Source: Rhizoclosmatium globosum (lineage: Eukaryota > Chytridiomycota > Chytridiomycetes > Chytridiales > Chytriomycetaceae). From it: a stretch of 64,000 nt of DNA. Made by a program: the position numbers and the translations under genes. This document shows positions 23,501 to 33,047 of this stretch, one piece after another. Under the pieces are notes generated by a model. It ran no database searches. It was not told the DNA's origin and saw nothing but the letters and a program-made list of their open reading frames with translations. Position 1 is the first letter of the stretch, and every line of letters begins with the position of its first letter. The DNA is taken from the NCBI GenBank assembly GCA_002104985.1, contig MCGO01000003.1:868001-932000 (forward strand). The letters are read 5' to 3'.

Positions 23501-24689
23501 CAAGTTTCACAAAGGTGAACCGGTCATCTTTCTGGGATATGAAGGACAATTGCTGCTACGCGTTTATAATTTTAGAACGGCGACTGTGAGTACAGAATAC
23601 CACATTCGATGTTACCCGACGATATTCCCTGGTTTGGTTTTGAGACCACATCACTTGAATCCGTTCCTGCTTCAACAATCAGCGTATAAAGACCTGCACG
23701 TTGAAGAATTCGGGGATGTGAGTCCAACTGACCTATTTGACCTTGGCGGCGCCGCTGGTGTGGTAACAGCAGTAGATCCTTCGAGTCAAGAATTGGTTAG
23801 TGCTGAAAATGGAGCACCAAACACTGAGCTTACGTTCGATGGTCAACTCCGTCTGGATCCCGTAGATGGTCCTGGCCCGACCCATTGGATTCCAGAACAG
23901 AAACGCGTAGAATCCCTCGGGTGCCCTGAGGAAGAGGTAATTCAACGAACGAAACCTAAAGTAAAGGACTCGTTGAATTCAAATGGTGATAGAGAGAAGG
24001 TCTCACATGACTTAGATTCACCCAACGCTAGTGAAAGCGATTCCGATGGTGACGCACAAATCCGGTTGGCAGGAAAGCGTGCAAAGTCAGATGAGATAAA
24101 ATACATTAAACATTTAAATAAAAAGCGAAGAAGCGAAAACAAACCTGAACTCATGACAAGACCTGAAACAAAATCCGTAGTATCCAATTCGCTCGGGCCA
24201 ACAAAGGCGGAAGTTGGTAAAGACAGGCCGAAACTCAACGTGGCGGAGCCGTTGAAGAAGGAGGCAAAGCTTAAACCGAAACTGTTTGGAGTTAACTACA
24301 AATACGAAATCAATGAATCTAATTGTGAAAGCTTGCCTGAAGTGATAACTGCTTTAGCCTTAGATGAGCTATATGCGAATAACTCGAAGCTTTTTAAGAT
24401 ACTTGCTGAAGACACCGAAGCAAGAGCTGTTAATGGAGACGGTAAAAATATTCAACATAGAAACCACGAGAAGAGACTCGAAAAATATTACCGAAAACTC
24501 AGCGAGTTTGTAGAGAAACAAGAACAAAAATTCAAAGCCGCTGCTACAAGCATTAATCAAAAACGAACCCAAAAGGATAGAATAAATTGGGACGACGTAG
24601 CTGATTCACCAAAGCCACCAGGAAAAGTATGTACATGTCTCGGAATTAGGGCCAGTACCGAAAAACCTGAAGGAGGCATTGAATCATAA
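20571..24689 (+). CDS. copia gag-protease-integrase polyprotein
   Basis: A 1372-residue frame starts at the ATG 15 bases after the LTR. The N-terminal part is Gag-like and ends in a basic region with a C-x2-H-x5-H-x4-C zinc knuckle variant (from residue 374). The aspartic protease region has D-C-G-A-S at residue 562, where D-S/T-G is usual, so cleavage activity is uncertain. An H-H-C-C integrase zinc motif begins near residue 721 (WHYKLNH ... CPIC). The integrase core follows, with the expected acidic triad: an Asp in FEDTF, the Asp in SDRGE (about 845) and the Glu in NGGVER (about 877). The long Lys/Glu-rich tail stops at 24689 just after the pol frame opens. It forms the particle proteins, processes them and integrates the cDNA. 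Pol is not in this frame and probably needs frameshifting. Confidence 0.93.
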   Translation: MFSDKNKDADFLIKKFQNTYTGGLNALNWTQCQKDLETIFSSLGFYNEFNDDISIDNLVTTQHPGQKTFTEPNAPVKLPTTIEEGAPDNDTIQQNILKNAENYRNYEYDHAIYIGAWKNYNYSLEQHEKEMEKYKKVKSSHAQAFSKLYMLFPKDGDLIDKVKRHADYQKNPTLFCAIKIIGSEVSHVDKSGTQASEFFTKVLNLGNAYKRNDANQMKSFLNEAEKCLDEAQVLKPRYATNDDTSTLNNIVVDLMLAACKSVLPDPNTSMGHCFMELASEIRRDGNSKYKTARALLDNMNSCLRAYQTELEKENSAAKAKANAASSTAPIDYKGGRYSRNREDDRAERGRGNDGKGRTDAGRKRGHSEPSKDQCVLHPYGVPHTLEDCNTVKTMRAAGKVKELTQKIKDAKDRLKNSQRDEHNGKKLKTIKKERGNHVDTKDLEELENLLKVSPLNNYTITHQSKRRKLDLPKPAELQSKTKPTEKVATSPSSLTVNPTTTNDGFKFKSEITKDNVYLSNLIDTLLKEAGLFEIKSCSCVKCNKLSANKANTDKSETNDMVDCGASKYMTPKKSDLIDFKPTSGRFVYLANDSKIPIEGYGTIVLNLGNGITRRIENVLYVPELSDALMSVTHLLGDTDDAIVLDKHAVHLYLRNMNQMVRIGKRHGDLYYLEISKIRNTQQPVANNVNNKKKEDKLKDEKKKKFIMPQSQTRKVETDYLKWHYKLNHVGVKGVCRTLKAMNIEFDFSKCETDCPICGLVAIKKKPVYSANATAPKFGHTLFEDTFPLLVETYHRRRYASLIVDAYSKYKWILWHHNLQKLDEKIAAFGEKLERRYNIKIVEWRSDRGELATNRFETICEKNNWDHKQSPSYVKEFNGGVERPIGVSGHRAASSLQHSTLPPSFIEFALDYTIFTENLTIHSTTKQIPCQLLPLQPKIDLRILQPFGCLAMKLIPEETRSEVRKANRSERDPLVRQTKFHKGEPVIFLGYEGQLLLRVYNFRTATVSTEYHIRCYPTIFPGLVLRPHHLNPFLLQQSAYKDLHVEEFGDVSPTDLFDLGGAAGVVTAVDPSSQELVSAENGAPNTELTFDGQLRLDPVDGPGPTHWIPEQKRVESLGCPEEEVIQRTKPKVKDSLNSNGDREKVSHDLDSPNASESDSDGDAQIRLAGKRAKSDEIKYIKHLNKKRRSENKPELMTRPETKSVVSNSLGPTKAEVGKDRPKLNVAEPLKKEAKLKPKLFGVNYKYEINESNCESLPEVITALALDELYANNSKLFKILAEDTEARAVNGDGKNIQHRNHEKRLEKYYRKLSEFVEKQEQKFKAAATSINQKRTQKDRINWDDVADSPKPPGKVCTCLGIRASTEKPEGGIES

Positions 24690-26391
24690 ATTTGCGAATT
24701 ATTTAAAGAAAGCAATGTTAATCGAGTTCGAGTCGTTAAGAGACTTAGGCGTATTTGATAAAAAGAGTATAAGCGAATTACCTGAAGGAAGGAAGCTTAT
24801 AAACTGCAAATGGGTTTTCGACTATAAGCAAGACCCGATGGGTTTCTTAGAACGTTTCAAAGCGCGCCTCGTTGCCGTTGGAACAGGTCAAGTTAAAAAC
24901 GAAGACTACAACGAGACATTCTCACCTGTAGTTAGAATGAAAGCTGTACGATTAACATTAGCATTAGCGATGCTATTAGGTTTACATACGTCTACAGCGG
25001 ATATAAAGACCGCATTCTTGCATGGAATCCTAAAAGAAAAGAACTTCATGCGACTACCGCCCGGTTTTGAAGAAACCGATGCGAAAGGAAAACAGATGAT
25101 TGCTGAATTGATGAAAACGTTATATGGTCTTCACCAATCGTCGCGCGAATTCTATAAAGTGATTCGCGATCATTTCATTAACAATGGTTTCCAACAACTA
25201 TCATCTGATAACTGTATAATGTTTAAATTTGATCCCGATACAAAACAAATGACCATAGTACTTATCTATGTCGATGATATTCTAATCGCAAGTAACTCGC
25301 ACGACGCGATTCAAATGGTTAAAGATCTATTGAAATCGAAATTCACAATAACTGAAAATGACAATGCAAACTGGATACTTAAAGTTCAAATCGAACGCAT
25401 AAATGGTGGAATATGGATTGGTCAGCCGAATTACGCGACCGAAGTCCTCAAAGAAGCCGGTTATTGGGATATACCCGAAAGCGAAATGAAAGAATCACCT
25501 ATGCGTGAATCATGGATACATGATAACAGTAGTCCACTTATCACGTGTTTAAAAGTTAAGAAATGGATATTATCAACAAACATGAAACTATCGCACTTAT
25601 CTCAAGTGACGAGGCCAGAACTAAGCTATACAACAAATACAATAGCTCAATATCAGAATGAACCTCGACAATGTGACTACGATGCACTGATTCGAGCTCT
25701 ACAATATTTAAGAACAACATACGACTTAGGACTATTCTACAAACCAAGTCAGAATCCAGTTATTATTATGGACGCTGCATCGGAAGACCCAAACGCGACC
25801 GAAAGAGAAACTGATGCTCCGATGATCTCGAGAATCACGGGAGAGCCGATAAAACTGAAGGGAAGCATAGCTCCATTCCTTATGGCTGACGCAAGCTACG
25901 CAGGAGAACCACAGCGAAAATCGCGATCAGGTTTCCTCGTCTATGCGTTTGGTTGTTTAATCAATTGGTTTTCAAAGAAACAGTCAACGACAGCACTCTC
26001 CTCAACTGAAGCCGAGTTTATAGCACTTACAGAAGCCGTTAAAGAAGCTATCTGGTTGCAGATGCTGTTGAAAGAACTAAACATCGAAACCGATGATCCT
26101 ATGACAATCTTCCAAGATAACAAATCTACTATGGCTATCGCTATCGATCCTGTCCATCATGCAAGAGTAAAGCATATGGATATAAAGATGTTCTTTATTC
26201 GAGAACACTTAGAAAAGAAAGATGTTAAACTTGTCTACTGTCCAACTGAATTAATGGTTGCTGACATACTAACAAAAGCATTACCTGTCGCACAACATAA
26301 GAAACTGGTCCGACAAATGGGAATGAGAACACTCCGAGAATTAATGAATGGAGACGAACGAGCTAATGCTGTTCATCATTTCAAATTTTAA
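24601..26391 (+). CDS. copia reverse transcriptase-RNase H
   Basis: This frame is +1 relative to the upstream gag-integrase frame. It is open from 24601, just after a TAG, to TAA at 26389-26391. No ATG precedes the conserved sequence; the first recognisable reverse transcriptase residues (PKNLKEAL) begin near 24655, inside the overlap, so translation by a shift from the upstream frame is more likely than separate initiation. Reverse transcriptase motifs are clear: KWVFDYK, FKARLVA, ETFSPVVR, AFLHG, and the catalytic YVDDILIAS. RNase H follows with an Asp in ADASYAG, the Glu in SSTEAEF and the Asp in QDNKST, then HMDIKMFFIREH and ADILTKALP. All catalytic residues I can check are present, so the domain looks functional. 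Confidence 0.94.
   Translation: MIHQSHQEKYVHVSELGPVPKNLKEALNHKFANYLKKAMLIEFESLRDLGVFDKKSISELPEGRKLINCKWVFDYKQDPMGFLERFKARLVAVGTGQVKNEDYNETFSPVVRMKAVRLTLALAMLLGLHTSTADIKTAFLHGILKEKNFMRLPPGFEETDAKGKQMIAELMKTLYGLHQSSREFYKVIRDHFINNGFQQLSSDNCIMFKFDPDTKQMTIVLIYVDDILIASNSHDAIQMVKDLLKSKFTITENDNANWILKVQIERINGGIWIGQPNYATEVLKEAGYWDIPESEMKESPMRESWIHDNSSPLITCLKVKKWILSTNMKLSHLSQVTRPELSYTTNTIAQYQNEPRQCDYDALIRALQYLRTTYDLGLFYKPSQNPVIIMDAASEDPNATERETDAPMISRITGEPIKLKGSIAPFLMADASYAGEPQRKSRSGFLVYAFGCLINWFSKKQSTTALSSTEAEFIALTEAVKEAIWLQMLLKELNIETDDPMTIFQDNKSTMAIAIDPVHHARVKHMDIKMFFIREHLEKKDVKLVYCPTELMVADILTKALPVAQHKKLVRQMGMRTLRELMNGDERANAVHHFKF
24645..24651 (+). other. candidate +1 ribosomal frameshift site
   Basis: In the overlap, the gag-integrase frame reads ATT AGG G. 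Skipping the A of AGG places the ribosome in the pol frame just before its first conserved residues. The heptamer resembles the Ty1 +1 site CTT AGG C, where a slowly decoded AGG is central. The position fits and the mechanism is known in this superfamily, but the site itself is inferred. Confidence 0.45.
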
Positions 26392-26510
26392 CCAAAAATT
26401 ACAAGGGGGATTATAAAACAGTAAAATCTTAACAGTAAACGCGACAAATGCCGCACCTTGCCGCAAGGGGGGAAGTGGGTGTAGTTCGACAACCTGCAGC
26501 ACTCCGTCGC

Positions 26511-26517
26511 AAGGGGG
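26511..26517 (+). other. polypurine tract before 3' LTR
   Basis: AAGGGGG lies directly against the 3' LTR, in the place used to prime plus-strand DNA in LTR elements. A second purine run occurs at about 26464-26475. Confidence 0.7.
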
Positions 26518-26738
26518 TGTTTGACCCGCTAGACGCGAGTTAGATCGACGAAGTCCTGCATGTTCACCCGATCATCGTAGACAGCAGAGAATACATGGAT
26601 TCCTGATGTTGGAGATGAGTAAGGAGTGGTAAATAAGGGAGTTTCTAGAACATTCCATCGTGTCTTATAATTGTCCGAAAGTACAAACAATAAACACAAC
26701 TCTTTTATTCCCAAAACACTCGCATTCCTGCTCAAACA
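26518..26738 (+). repeat. 3' LTR of copia element
   Basis: 221 bp; no difference from the 5' LTR seen by eye. It is followed by the ATCCA duplication at 26739-26743. Confidence 0.96.
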
Positions 26739-26743
26739 ATCCA

Positions 26744-28990
26744 TGAGAGTCTATGTCCATTGCAGCCAATCCAGACTTTGTTACTTTTTCGACTCAGGGA
26801 GAGCTAATGTACCACAACTGTCTTCGAGAGAATCGAACGCCGCTGTGGGTATTTGAAGGGATAAGGTGAGAGAAACGTTGCATCCGATGGAACTCTCGGG
26901 AAGATGGATACGCGTGTCAATAACAATCAATGTCAGTTAAATTGTTGCAGTTGCTTGGGATGCTCTTCATCCGATTTCATAAACTATCACCAGCCAGCGT
27001 CGCATCAAGCAGTACAATATTCAACCCTGATTTGTCATTCAAAATATTCGGGCCTCATTTGTTGGATTGCAATTAATGGAATAACTTGGTGGGAATAGGA
27101 AACGACGGCAGAATTCTGGACCATTCGAAGAAGTAGTTTCAAAAGAGTTCGCTTTTATTCAGATGGATATTTTCGCTGCTATGTACTCAGGTTAGTTTTC
27201 ATAGTTTTGATTGTGAATTATAATCACTCACGGACACAAATCCAAGCTGTCGCTGTTGCTTTCCTCAGAAACGATGAAATTTGACACAATTCTCCAGATA
27301 TTTAAGATTATACGTTGCATACTTCACGACCTTGCTCGACAGCTTTTGTTTTAATCGGACGCGAAGAAAGATCGTCGTCATAGCATAAAACAATAATTAG
27401 CCAAATCGGCAGGTGGTGTGGAGGGATTAAGATGCGATCGCCGATATTAATTTTCCATTACCAGACGTGCGAACGGAAAGCAAGGTTGAGTTCTCACCTC
27501 CGAAGTAACCCATAATACATCTGCCGTCGATCACACAACAAGAGCCGCCCATCCATACTTCGAACAATAATATCCATCAATACTAAAAAGCGACGAGTCG
27601 GCATTTTCCGAGAATATGCTGGTCGATAAATTGGAGCAATCATCACTATCTTCCATATTCGAAGAAAGTTCAAAGATAGTCTGTTGGCTTCTACGAGAAT
27701 GGTTGAGCATTGGAAATGTGGAGCAACGGCGGAATGCTGGTTTATCAAGGGCATGTTTACACCGATGTCTTCCGTGGACATCCCATTCTAAAACACAAGT
27801 AAGTATGATAACGTGCATGCAAAATCACTCACCCACGAATCACACAACTCAGACTACACATATTCTTGTACGTGGTCTCGCTCGCTTTCAAGAATATCGA
27901 TCGTAATGCAGGAAGCTATAACCATTGTGGACATTCCACTCCAAATCAACGGTGGATTCGTCGTCTCAACATAAACCAACTATCGGCAGTTGTCAGGACA
28001 TTGATATCACCTGCCATCCTCCGACATTTTCCAACTTATCGACTATACCCTTATTGGCAAGCGGATTCTGTTGCCTTGGAAACGGAAGCACGAAACCTCA
28101 TCACACGTATTCAGCCAAAATTTAAACTGCCACAGACTAAGACTCTAGCAATCATTTAAATTCCAGATTATGTTTAGGAGGAGTCGTGTATGGCGCAGTC
28201 GTGAGTTGATCGTCGAGCAATATTGCATTGCGATGGATGAGGCTTAGAAGTCGACGCTGCTGTCGATGAAACTTCCGTAGTATGTACTACAGGATGATCT
28301 TTCAGTAATGGGTGCATGATTGTTCGTGAATGACAGACGGAGGTTGAAAATTGATGGAAGTCCCCTGCTCAGCTGGTATTGTGAGTACATGGATGGCATC
28401 TGACGAGGACTTACTGCTCTCGCACATTTAGCAGAGTATTCATCGTTTAGCCCTTCGATACTATTATGGGCTTCGCATAGTGGGACTTCCTCATAGTGCT
28501 GGATTGCTACGTTGGTCGCATAAGCGGATTCGCTAACTCTATTACATCTCACCAAAGTCTAGGTTTCCGTAAAGTAAGCGGCATGAGGGGCTAGTGCCAA
28601 AGAATGCGTCTCTTGAAGTTAAGAATACCAAATATCGCTGTTGTGGACTCACAAGCTGAGTGCATATATGATTTTCGCATATCATTCCTTCAATTTCACT
28701 CTTCCCCATAGAATAGTTATCCCTCCAACCATAATGCCAAAGAGTTTGAAGTCGGTCAATAACGATATCTGATCGTGGAAATCGGTATTCTGGTTGTTCC
28801 TTGTTGGACTAGTTGTCGTCTGTTGTCCGGTTCAAGTTGTAGATTAAAGCTAATTATGTTCGGAAAATGCGTTGATGCATTGAAGTAGAGGATTGTTTAC
28901 ATGGAAGTTTACTTCATTCAAACGTGCCGAAAACATCAAACTCACAAACTACCAAAGTAAAATCAACCTGTTTCAGGGGTGGCCAAATAA
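26744..28990 (+). repeat. dispersed repeat copy R1, right part
   Basis: Continuation of the copy interrupted at 20334. Landmarks shared with R3 include TTCGCTTTTATTNAGATGG near 27148 and the following CTCAGGTTAGTTT. Landmarks shared with both R2 and R3 include GTGAGTACATNGATGGCATC at 28379 and GGGGCTNGTGCCANAGAATNCG near 28588. Towards the right end it shares GATTAAAGCTAATTATGTTC and GGGGTGGCCAAAT with R2. With the copia element removed the copy is about 2.5 kb. No long open frame survives. The block after GTGAGTACAT looks like a decayed intron, so the ancestor may have been a gene. Confidence 0.7.
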
Positions 28991-29161
28991 GTTAATAAGA
29001 CGAAGGAATTGTATTTTATTATAACTCCAATTAACGAACTGTTTTGAGTTGTGAGAAATTATCTAAAAAGATGCTGTTTTTTGTTTTTTTGATCTGACTG
29101 CGTCTGACTCTCCAGCCACCAATTTCCATCTCGTTCATTCTAAAACTCTAAAGCACTGAAA

Positions 29162-29748
29162 ATGGTACGATATTAATTGTGAAACAGAGTAGACAGACTT
29201 ACGTGAATCAAAACAGAACCAACACTTGGCTTTTCAACAGTTTCTCTTGCCTTTCACAAGAGTAACCAACACTTTCACTGTCGATAAAAAAGGCGTTCTC
29301 TCAGGCTCTACTTTCGTACAAGTATGTCTGAGTTTATCTACTGTATCTCTTCTGTCTAACGTCATCCTTTTCATAGCGTGGGGGATTTCTTGCAGTTCCC
29401 ATCTTATCACAATGGGAGCTGTTTATTATGGGCCCCGTGATAACTCAATACGGGCAGCCATGAGTTATTGTAAGCCTTTTCTTACCCACGGAGTCAGGCA
29501 AATGGTTCCCTATTCCATCATCAAACGCAGCTTCTTTGATTCTTCCTCAACCAGGCTCTCCTACCGTACCTACTCATTTGAATATTTCCCAAAAACACTC
29601 CGGTCTCCCATCCCCCACTGACGGTGCAGTACAAGTTGAATCCCCCATCACCGAACTCCCGAAAACACCAAAACGTGTCAGAACAAAACCAATCAAACTA
29701 TATTCGATTTCATCCAACCCTCACAACGTTTCATCTACCCGCCGTTGA
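29162..29748 (+). pseudogene. SSTRR-family copy B, in-frame TGA
   Basis: Exon 1 is the ATG alone (29162-29164), followed by a 52-bp intron. Exon 2 is 29217-29321 (105 bp, NQHLAFQQFLLPFTRVT) and exon 3 is 29377-29748. The exon 2 length equals that of the open copy at 37233-37803. In exon 3, RGGFLAV and the GPVI core are kept, but the codon for the conserved Trp is TGA (29461-29463). The frame then runs clean for 94 codons to KTKPIKLYS and SSTRR and a terminal TGA. A premature stop with a perfectly kept downstream frame is unusual; see findings. It is called a pseudogene by default. Confidence 0.65.
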
Positions 29749-29947
29749 GCGCTTTCCCTTTTTCTTTCTCTATATATTGTTCTTGCTTCTATCTTCACTT
29801 CAGTATTCTGTCGCGTTTTTTTCAAAGTTGGTACTTGCGTTTCTCTTTGTTTTCAATATATTCAGGCTATAAAAGTACCTTACATACAGAAATACTAGAA
29901 CGAGTGCTTACTTTTGAACAGAACCAATGGATGTTTTCAACAATACG

Positions 29948-30294
29948 CTACCCGTTGTTTGGCTTGAAAAAAAGGGGAGTTGAGAGAAAACGAAGCTCCT
30001 TTAATGAATAATGACTGTTGAAAGTTGAAAGAAGTCGCGTATTGTTTCCAATTAATGAGCGCACCATGTCAGAGTTTAAGGCATTGAAAGTGTCAGCGAC
30101 TCTCTGGAATAGTGCTGTCTTCCCGAATGCCTGGGGTGGTCTCAACTCAAAGTTGATGTCGTTATCACACTTAATTGAAGATTTTTGGTTTTCGAGGAAT
30201 GTCGCGAACAAGTTGCATTCGACTTGCACTTCAATGTCCCATTCATCAACTTCCCATTCAACTTCAGCATCGTCGACAACCTCAGGTAAATCGA
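29948..30294 (-). CDS. unrecognised acidic protein fragment, 3' exon
   Basis: On the minus strand an exon can start after a possible acceptor (gatgatag) near 30295 and runs to a stop at 29948, about 115 codons. It is strongly acidic at first (VVDDAEVEWEVDEWDIEVQ) and then mixed, including RPPQAFGKTALFQRVADTF. Upstream exons were not found, so this is partial or a relic. It is convergent with SSTRR copy B, the same arrangement as the exonuclease-like relic against copy A. No family recognised. Confidence 0.35.
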
Positions 30295-30603
30295 AGCTAT
30301 CATCTCAACAACTCGTTTCCACTTGGCTTATTCAAAGCTGGAGTTGGCTATCTTTCTCCACTGAATCCATCCACCATCCATTTTTCAGTCGGGAATGTGT
30401 TTACTATTGATATTGATATTGAAGGGGAGCTCTGCAAAGAAGCTAAATAATTTTTTATTCCAAGGGTTCAGAGTCAACAGTCAAGCAGTGGGGCGAAGGA
30501 AGGCTTCTAACGACAAGATTGAACACAGACTCAAATTGATAAAACCCCCCAGGTTACGAATAAACAAACACGGTTTATACTCCACATTGAATTCAAAGTA
30601 TTT

Positions 30604-33047
30604 ATTTTTGGACAAAGTGTGGACAAAGTGTTGCTTTGCGAAACATCCACATTAATCCAGCATTCATTCAATCCACCAAGTATTCGTTCGCAGTTGATCC
30701 ATCCAAACCAATTTCTTATCAACTTGAACACTCACAGATCGCGTTGAAAGAGAGTTGCCGCCAACAGTCATCCCATTCTAATACGTGCAAAGACAAACCC
30801 ACCAAACCTTTTCTCGCATAAACTAAACAGCTTAAACCACAGAGTCTTTACGAAGCATCCTTCGCGATCCCCCCTGTTGGATCCTCACACAAATCCAGCA
30901 AACTTCGACACTTTAAAGTCCACCAGATTTCAACAAATGCACTTCGTTCTTGTTTAATTCGCGAGATCGGATTCGTGTATGAGCAGGCCCTTCGATAATG
31001 TTATAGTACGCCCGCCCTGCACCTACACTTTATTTCTTCGTCGAAAGAGGGCAAAATGCCACAACTGTCGTCTAGCGAAACTAACGCAGATATAGGCATT
31101 TGCATGCACACAGCGAACAATCAACGTGTGAAAAGACTTGGAGCTTAATATCATATGATGGATGAAAAGATCTGTAAAACCCACGGTGAGTTGAGTTGTT
31201 GGCGGTATCTCGGACTAACTTTGCCCACAGAACAAAAGATATGGATACAGTTGGTCAAGCTGATACAACAAAAGACTCCTATTTCCTACTCCTTGAAATT
31301 TAGGAAATGGCGTCACCCATGCTAGATAGCGAGCTAGAACTGTTTACGTCAATGTCGTCCGTCAAAAAGGCAGACGTCCACGTCCTAAAACCCCAGTTAG
31401 TGTTGATGATGTGTATGCAAACTCACCCACGATTCACACAACTTGGAATAAACGGATTCTTGTTCGCGGGCTCGCTTTCGTGAATATCGACCAAAATGCG
31501 GGAATGTGTAGCCTATTCACTCGCGCATATCTGTAACCATCGTGGATATTTCAGTCCAGACCAAAGAAGGATTCGTTGTTTCCTGACCACCAGCTGTAGC
31601 TATCATGACTCTTTCACACGAGCATATTATCCCGATATTGACAAGCATATTTTCCCGATTTCAGCGTCAAACAGGTCGGAATAGTCTCAGAGAACCCGGC
31701 ATCGGCAAGTGCGTATGGAAGCAGAAATACGAAGCTTCTATCACCCGTGGCAATAATGAAGCATCAACCAACACGTTTTCCGTCCCACCACAGTCGTTAT
31801 CACCTTCCATCATTGTTACCGAACTCCATTACTGAATCATATGATACTATTTGGCCTTTCTATCAGACTACTGCCAACTAGACTTCCACAGTCAAGCAAA
31901 TTCCGGATTCTGGATGTATTCGGCTGTCGTGTGTTGCTTCAACAACAACGCTACTTTAAGATTTGAGGCTACCGGTACTGGTATGTAGTTGCAACACAGG
32001 ATGAACTTTTGAGGATTGGTAGGCGCCGACTGGTTGAATTAAGAGCCGTGCGCGGCCTCGCAGCTATATCCTTGCGTCTTTGCGGATCCTTTCGGATACA
32101 AGTGGTGTTGGTAGGAGGAGGGAGGAGGAATGCATGGTGAGTACATGGATGGCATCTGATTAGCGCTTACTGCTCTCGCACACTTAGCCGAGTACTCATC
32201 GTTTAGCGCTCTGATACTATCACAGAAACCGCAAAGTATGACTTCGCACAGTGCTGGATTGCTACGTTGGTCGCATAGGCGGGATTTGTTGGTTTGAAGA
32301 ATTAAGGGCCTCTCCATCTCCCATCAACAACTTAAATGCAACCTCAGACAGACGTCTGAGGAAGGAAAACTTCATGTAAATCTTTGCCTCATTTTTTTTC
32401 TCGATTTCGAACAACAACTGGACATTCGCTAAAACTCTATTACATCTCACCAAAGTCCAGGCTTCCGTAAGTCAGTGGCATAAGGGGCTGGTGCCAAAGA
32501 ATGCGTCCCTTGAAGCTATGAATGCCAAATATCGCTATCACAAGCTGAGTGAGTGTATGTATGATTTCCGCATATCATTTCTTGAATTTAACTCTTCCTC
32601 ATAGGATAGTTATCCCTCCAACCCAGCGTCAAAGAGTTTGAAGTCGGTCAATAATGAAACCCGCTCGTGAAAATTGGAGTTCTTGTTGATGGAGTGTTCT
32701 TTGTCGGACTATTTTTGTCGTCTGCCCGGTTTATTTTGCTAAGTTGAAGATTAAAGCTAATTATGTTCGAAAAATTGCGTTGATGCACTCTTGAAGTGGT
32801 GGATTGTTCACATGGAAGTTTGTACTTCATCCAAACGTACAATCGGCGAAGAATTAAACGATCCCGTTTCGGCCCCACAACGTCAAGACTACCTCGCCAA
32901 GGAATGTGATCAAGTCGAAATAACGGACTTGAATAACGCGATCAACGATTATCTGCTCTCGGAACGAACAGAGAATGAAGGGGTGGCCAAATGAGTTATT
33001 GATGAGTCAGAATTGTCTTTTATAATAACTTAAATTAAAGAACTGCT
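30604..33047 (+). repeat. dispersed repeat copy R2
   Basis: Second copy of the 2-2.5 kb segment. It opens with the 21-bp block at 30608-30628. Shared landmarks include GTGAGTACATGGATGGCATC at about 32139, an AAACTTCATGTAAATCTTTG stretch near 32367 also in R3, and GGGGTGGCCAAATGAG near 32980 also in R1. It runs into the 3' end of the minus-strand gene that stops at 33048. Overlapping frames on both strands are short and broken. A segment near 32310-32380 is absent from R1. I see no intact gene in it. Confidence 0.7.

Larger units (their letters stand above)
20335..26738 (+). mobile_element. complete Ty1/copia LTR retrotransposon
   Basis: A 6404-bp element is bounded by two 221-bp LTRs (20335-20555 and 26518-26738) in which I see no difference. 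The LTRs begin TGTTTG and end CAAACA. ATCCA flanks both ends (20330-20334 and 26739-26743), which is the 5-bp duplication expected of integrase. The internal region encodes gag, protease and integrase in one frame, then reverse transcriptase and RNase H in another. The order protease, integrase, reverse transcriptase is diagnostic of the copia superfamily. Identical LTRs and long open frames indicate a recent insertion. It landed in dispersed repeat copy R1. Confidence 0.97.

Noticed and set aside
24627..24649. Mini-intron GTATGT...TTAG between the copia frames
   Set aside because: It is only 23 bases long and its removal gives the wrong frame for reverse transcriptase.
29434..29494. Intron that would remove the in-frame TGA of SSTRR copy B
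   Set aside because: A GTGATA...GAGTCAG stretch exists in both A and B, but removing its 61 bases throws the conserved downstream frame.
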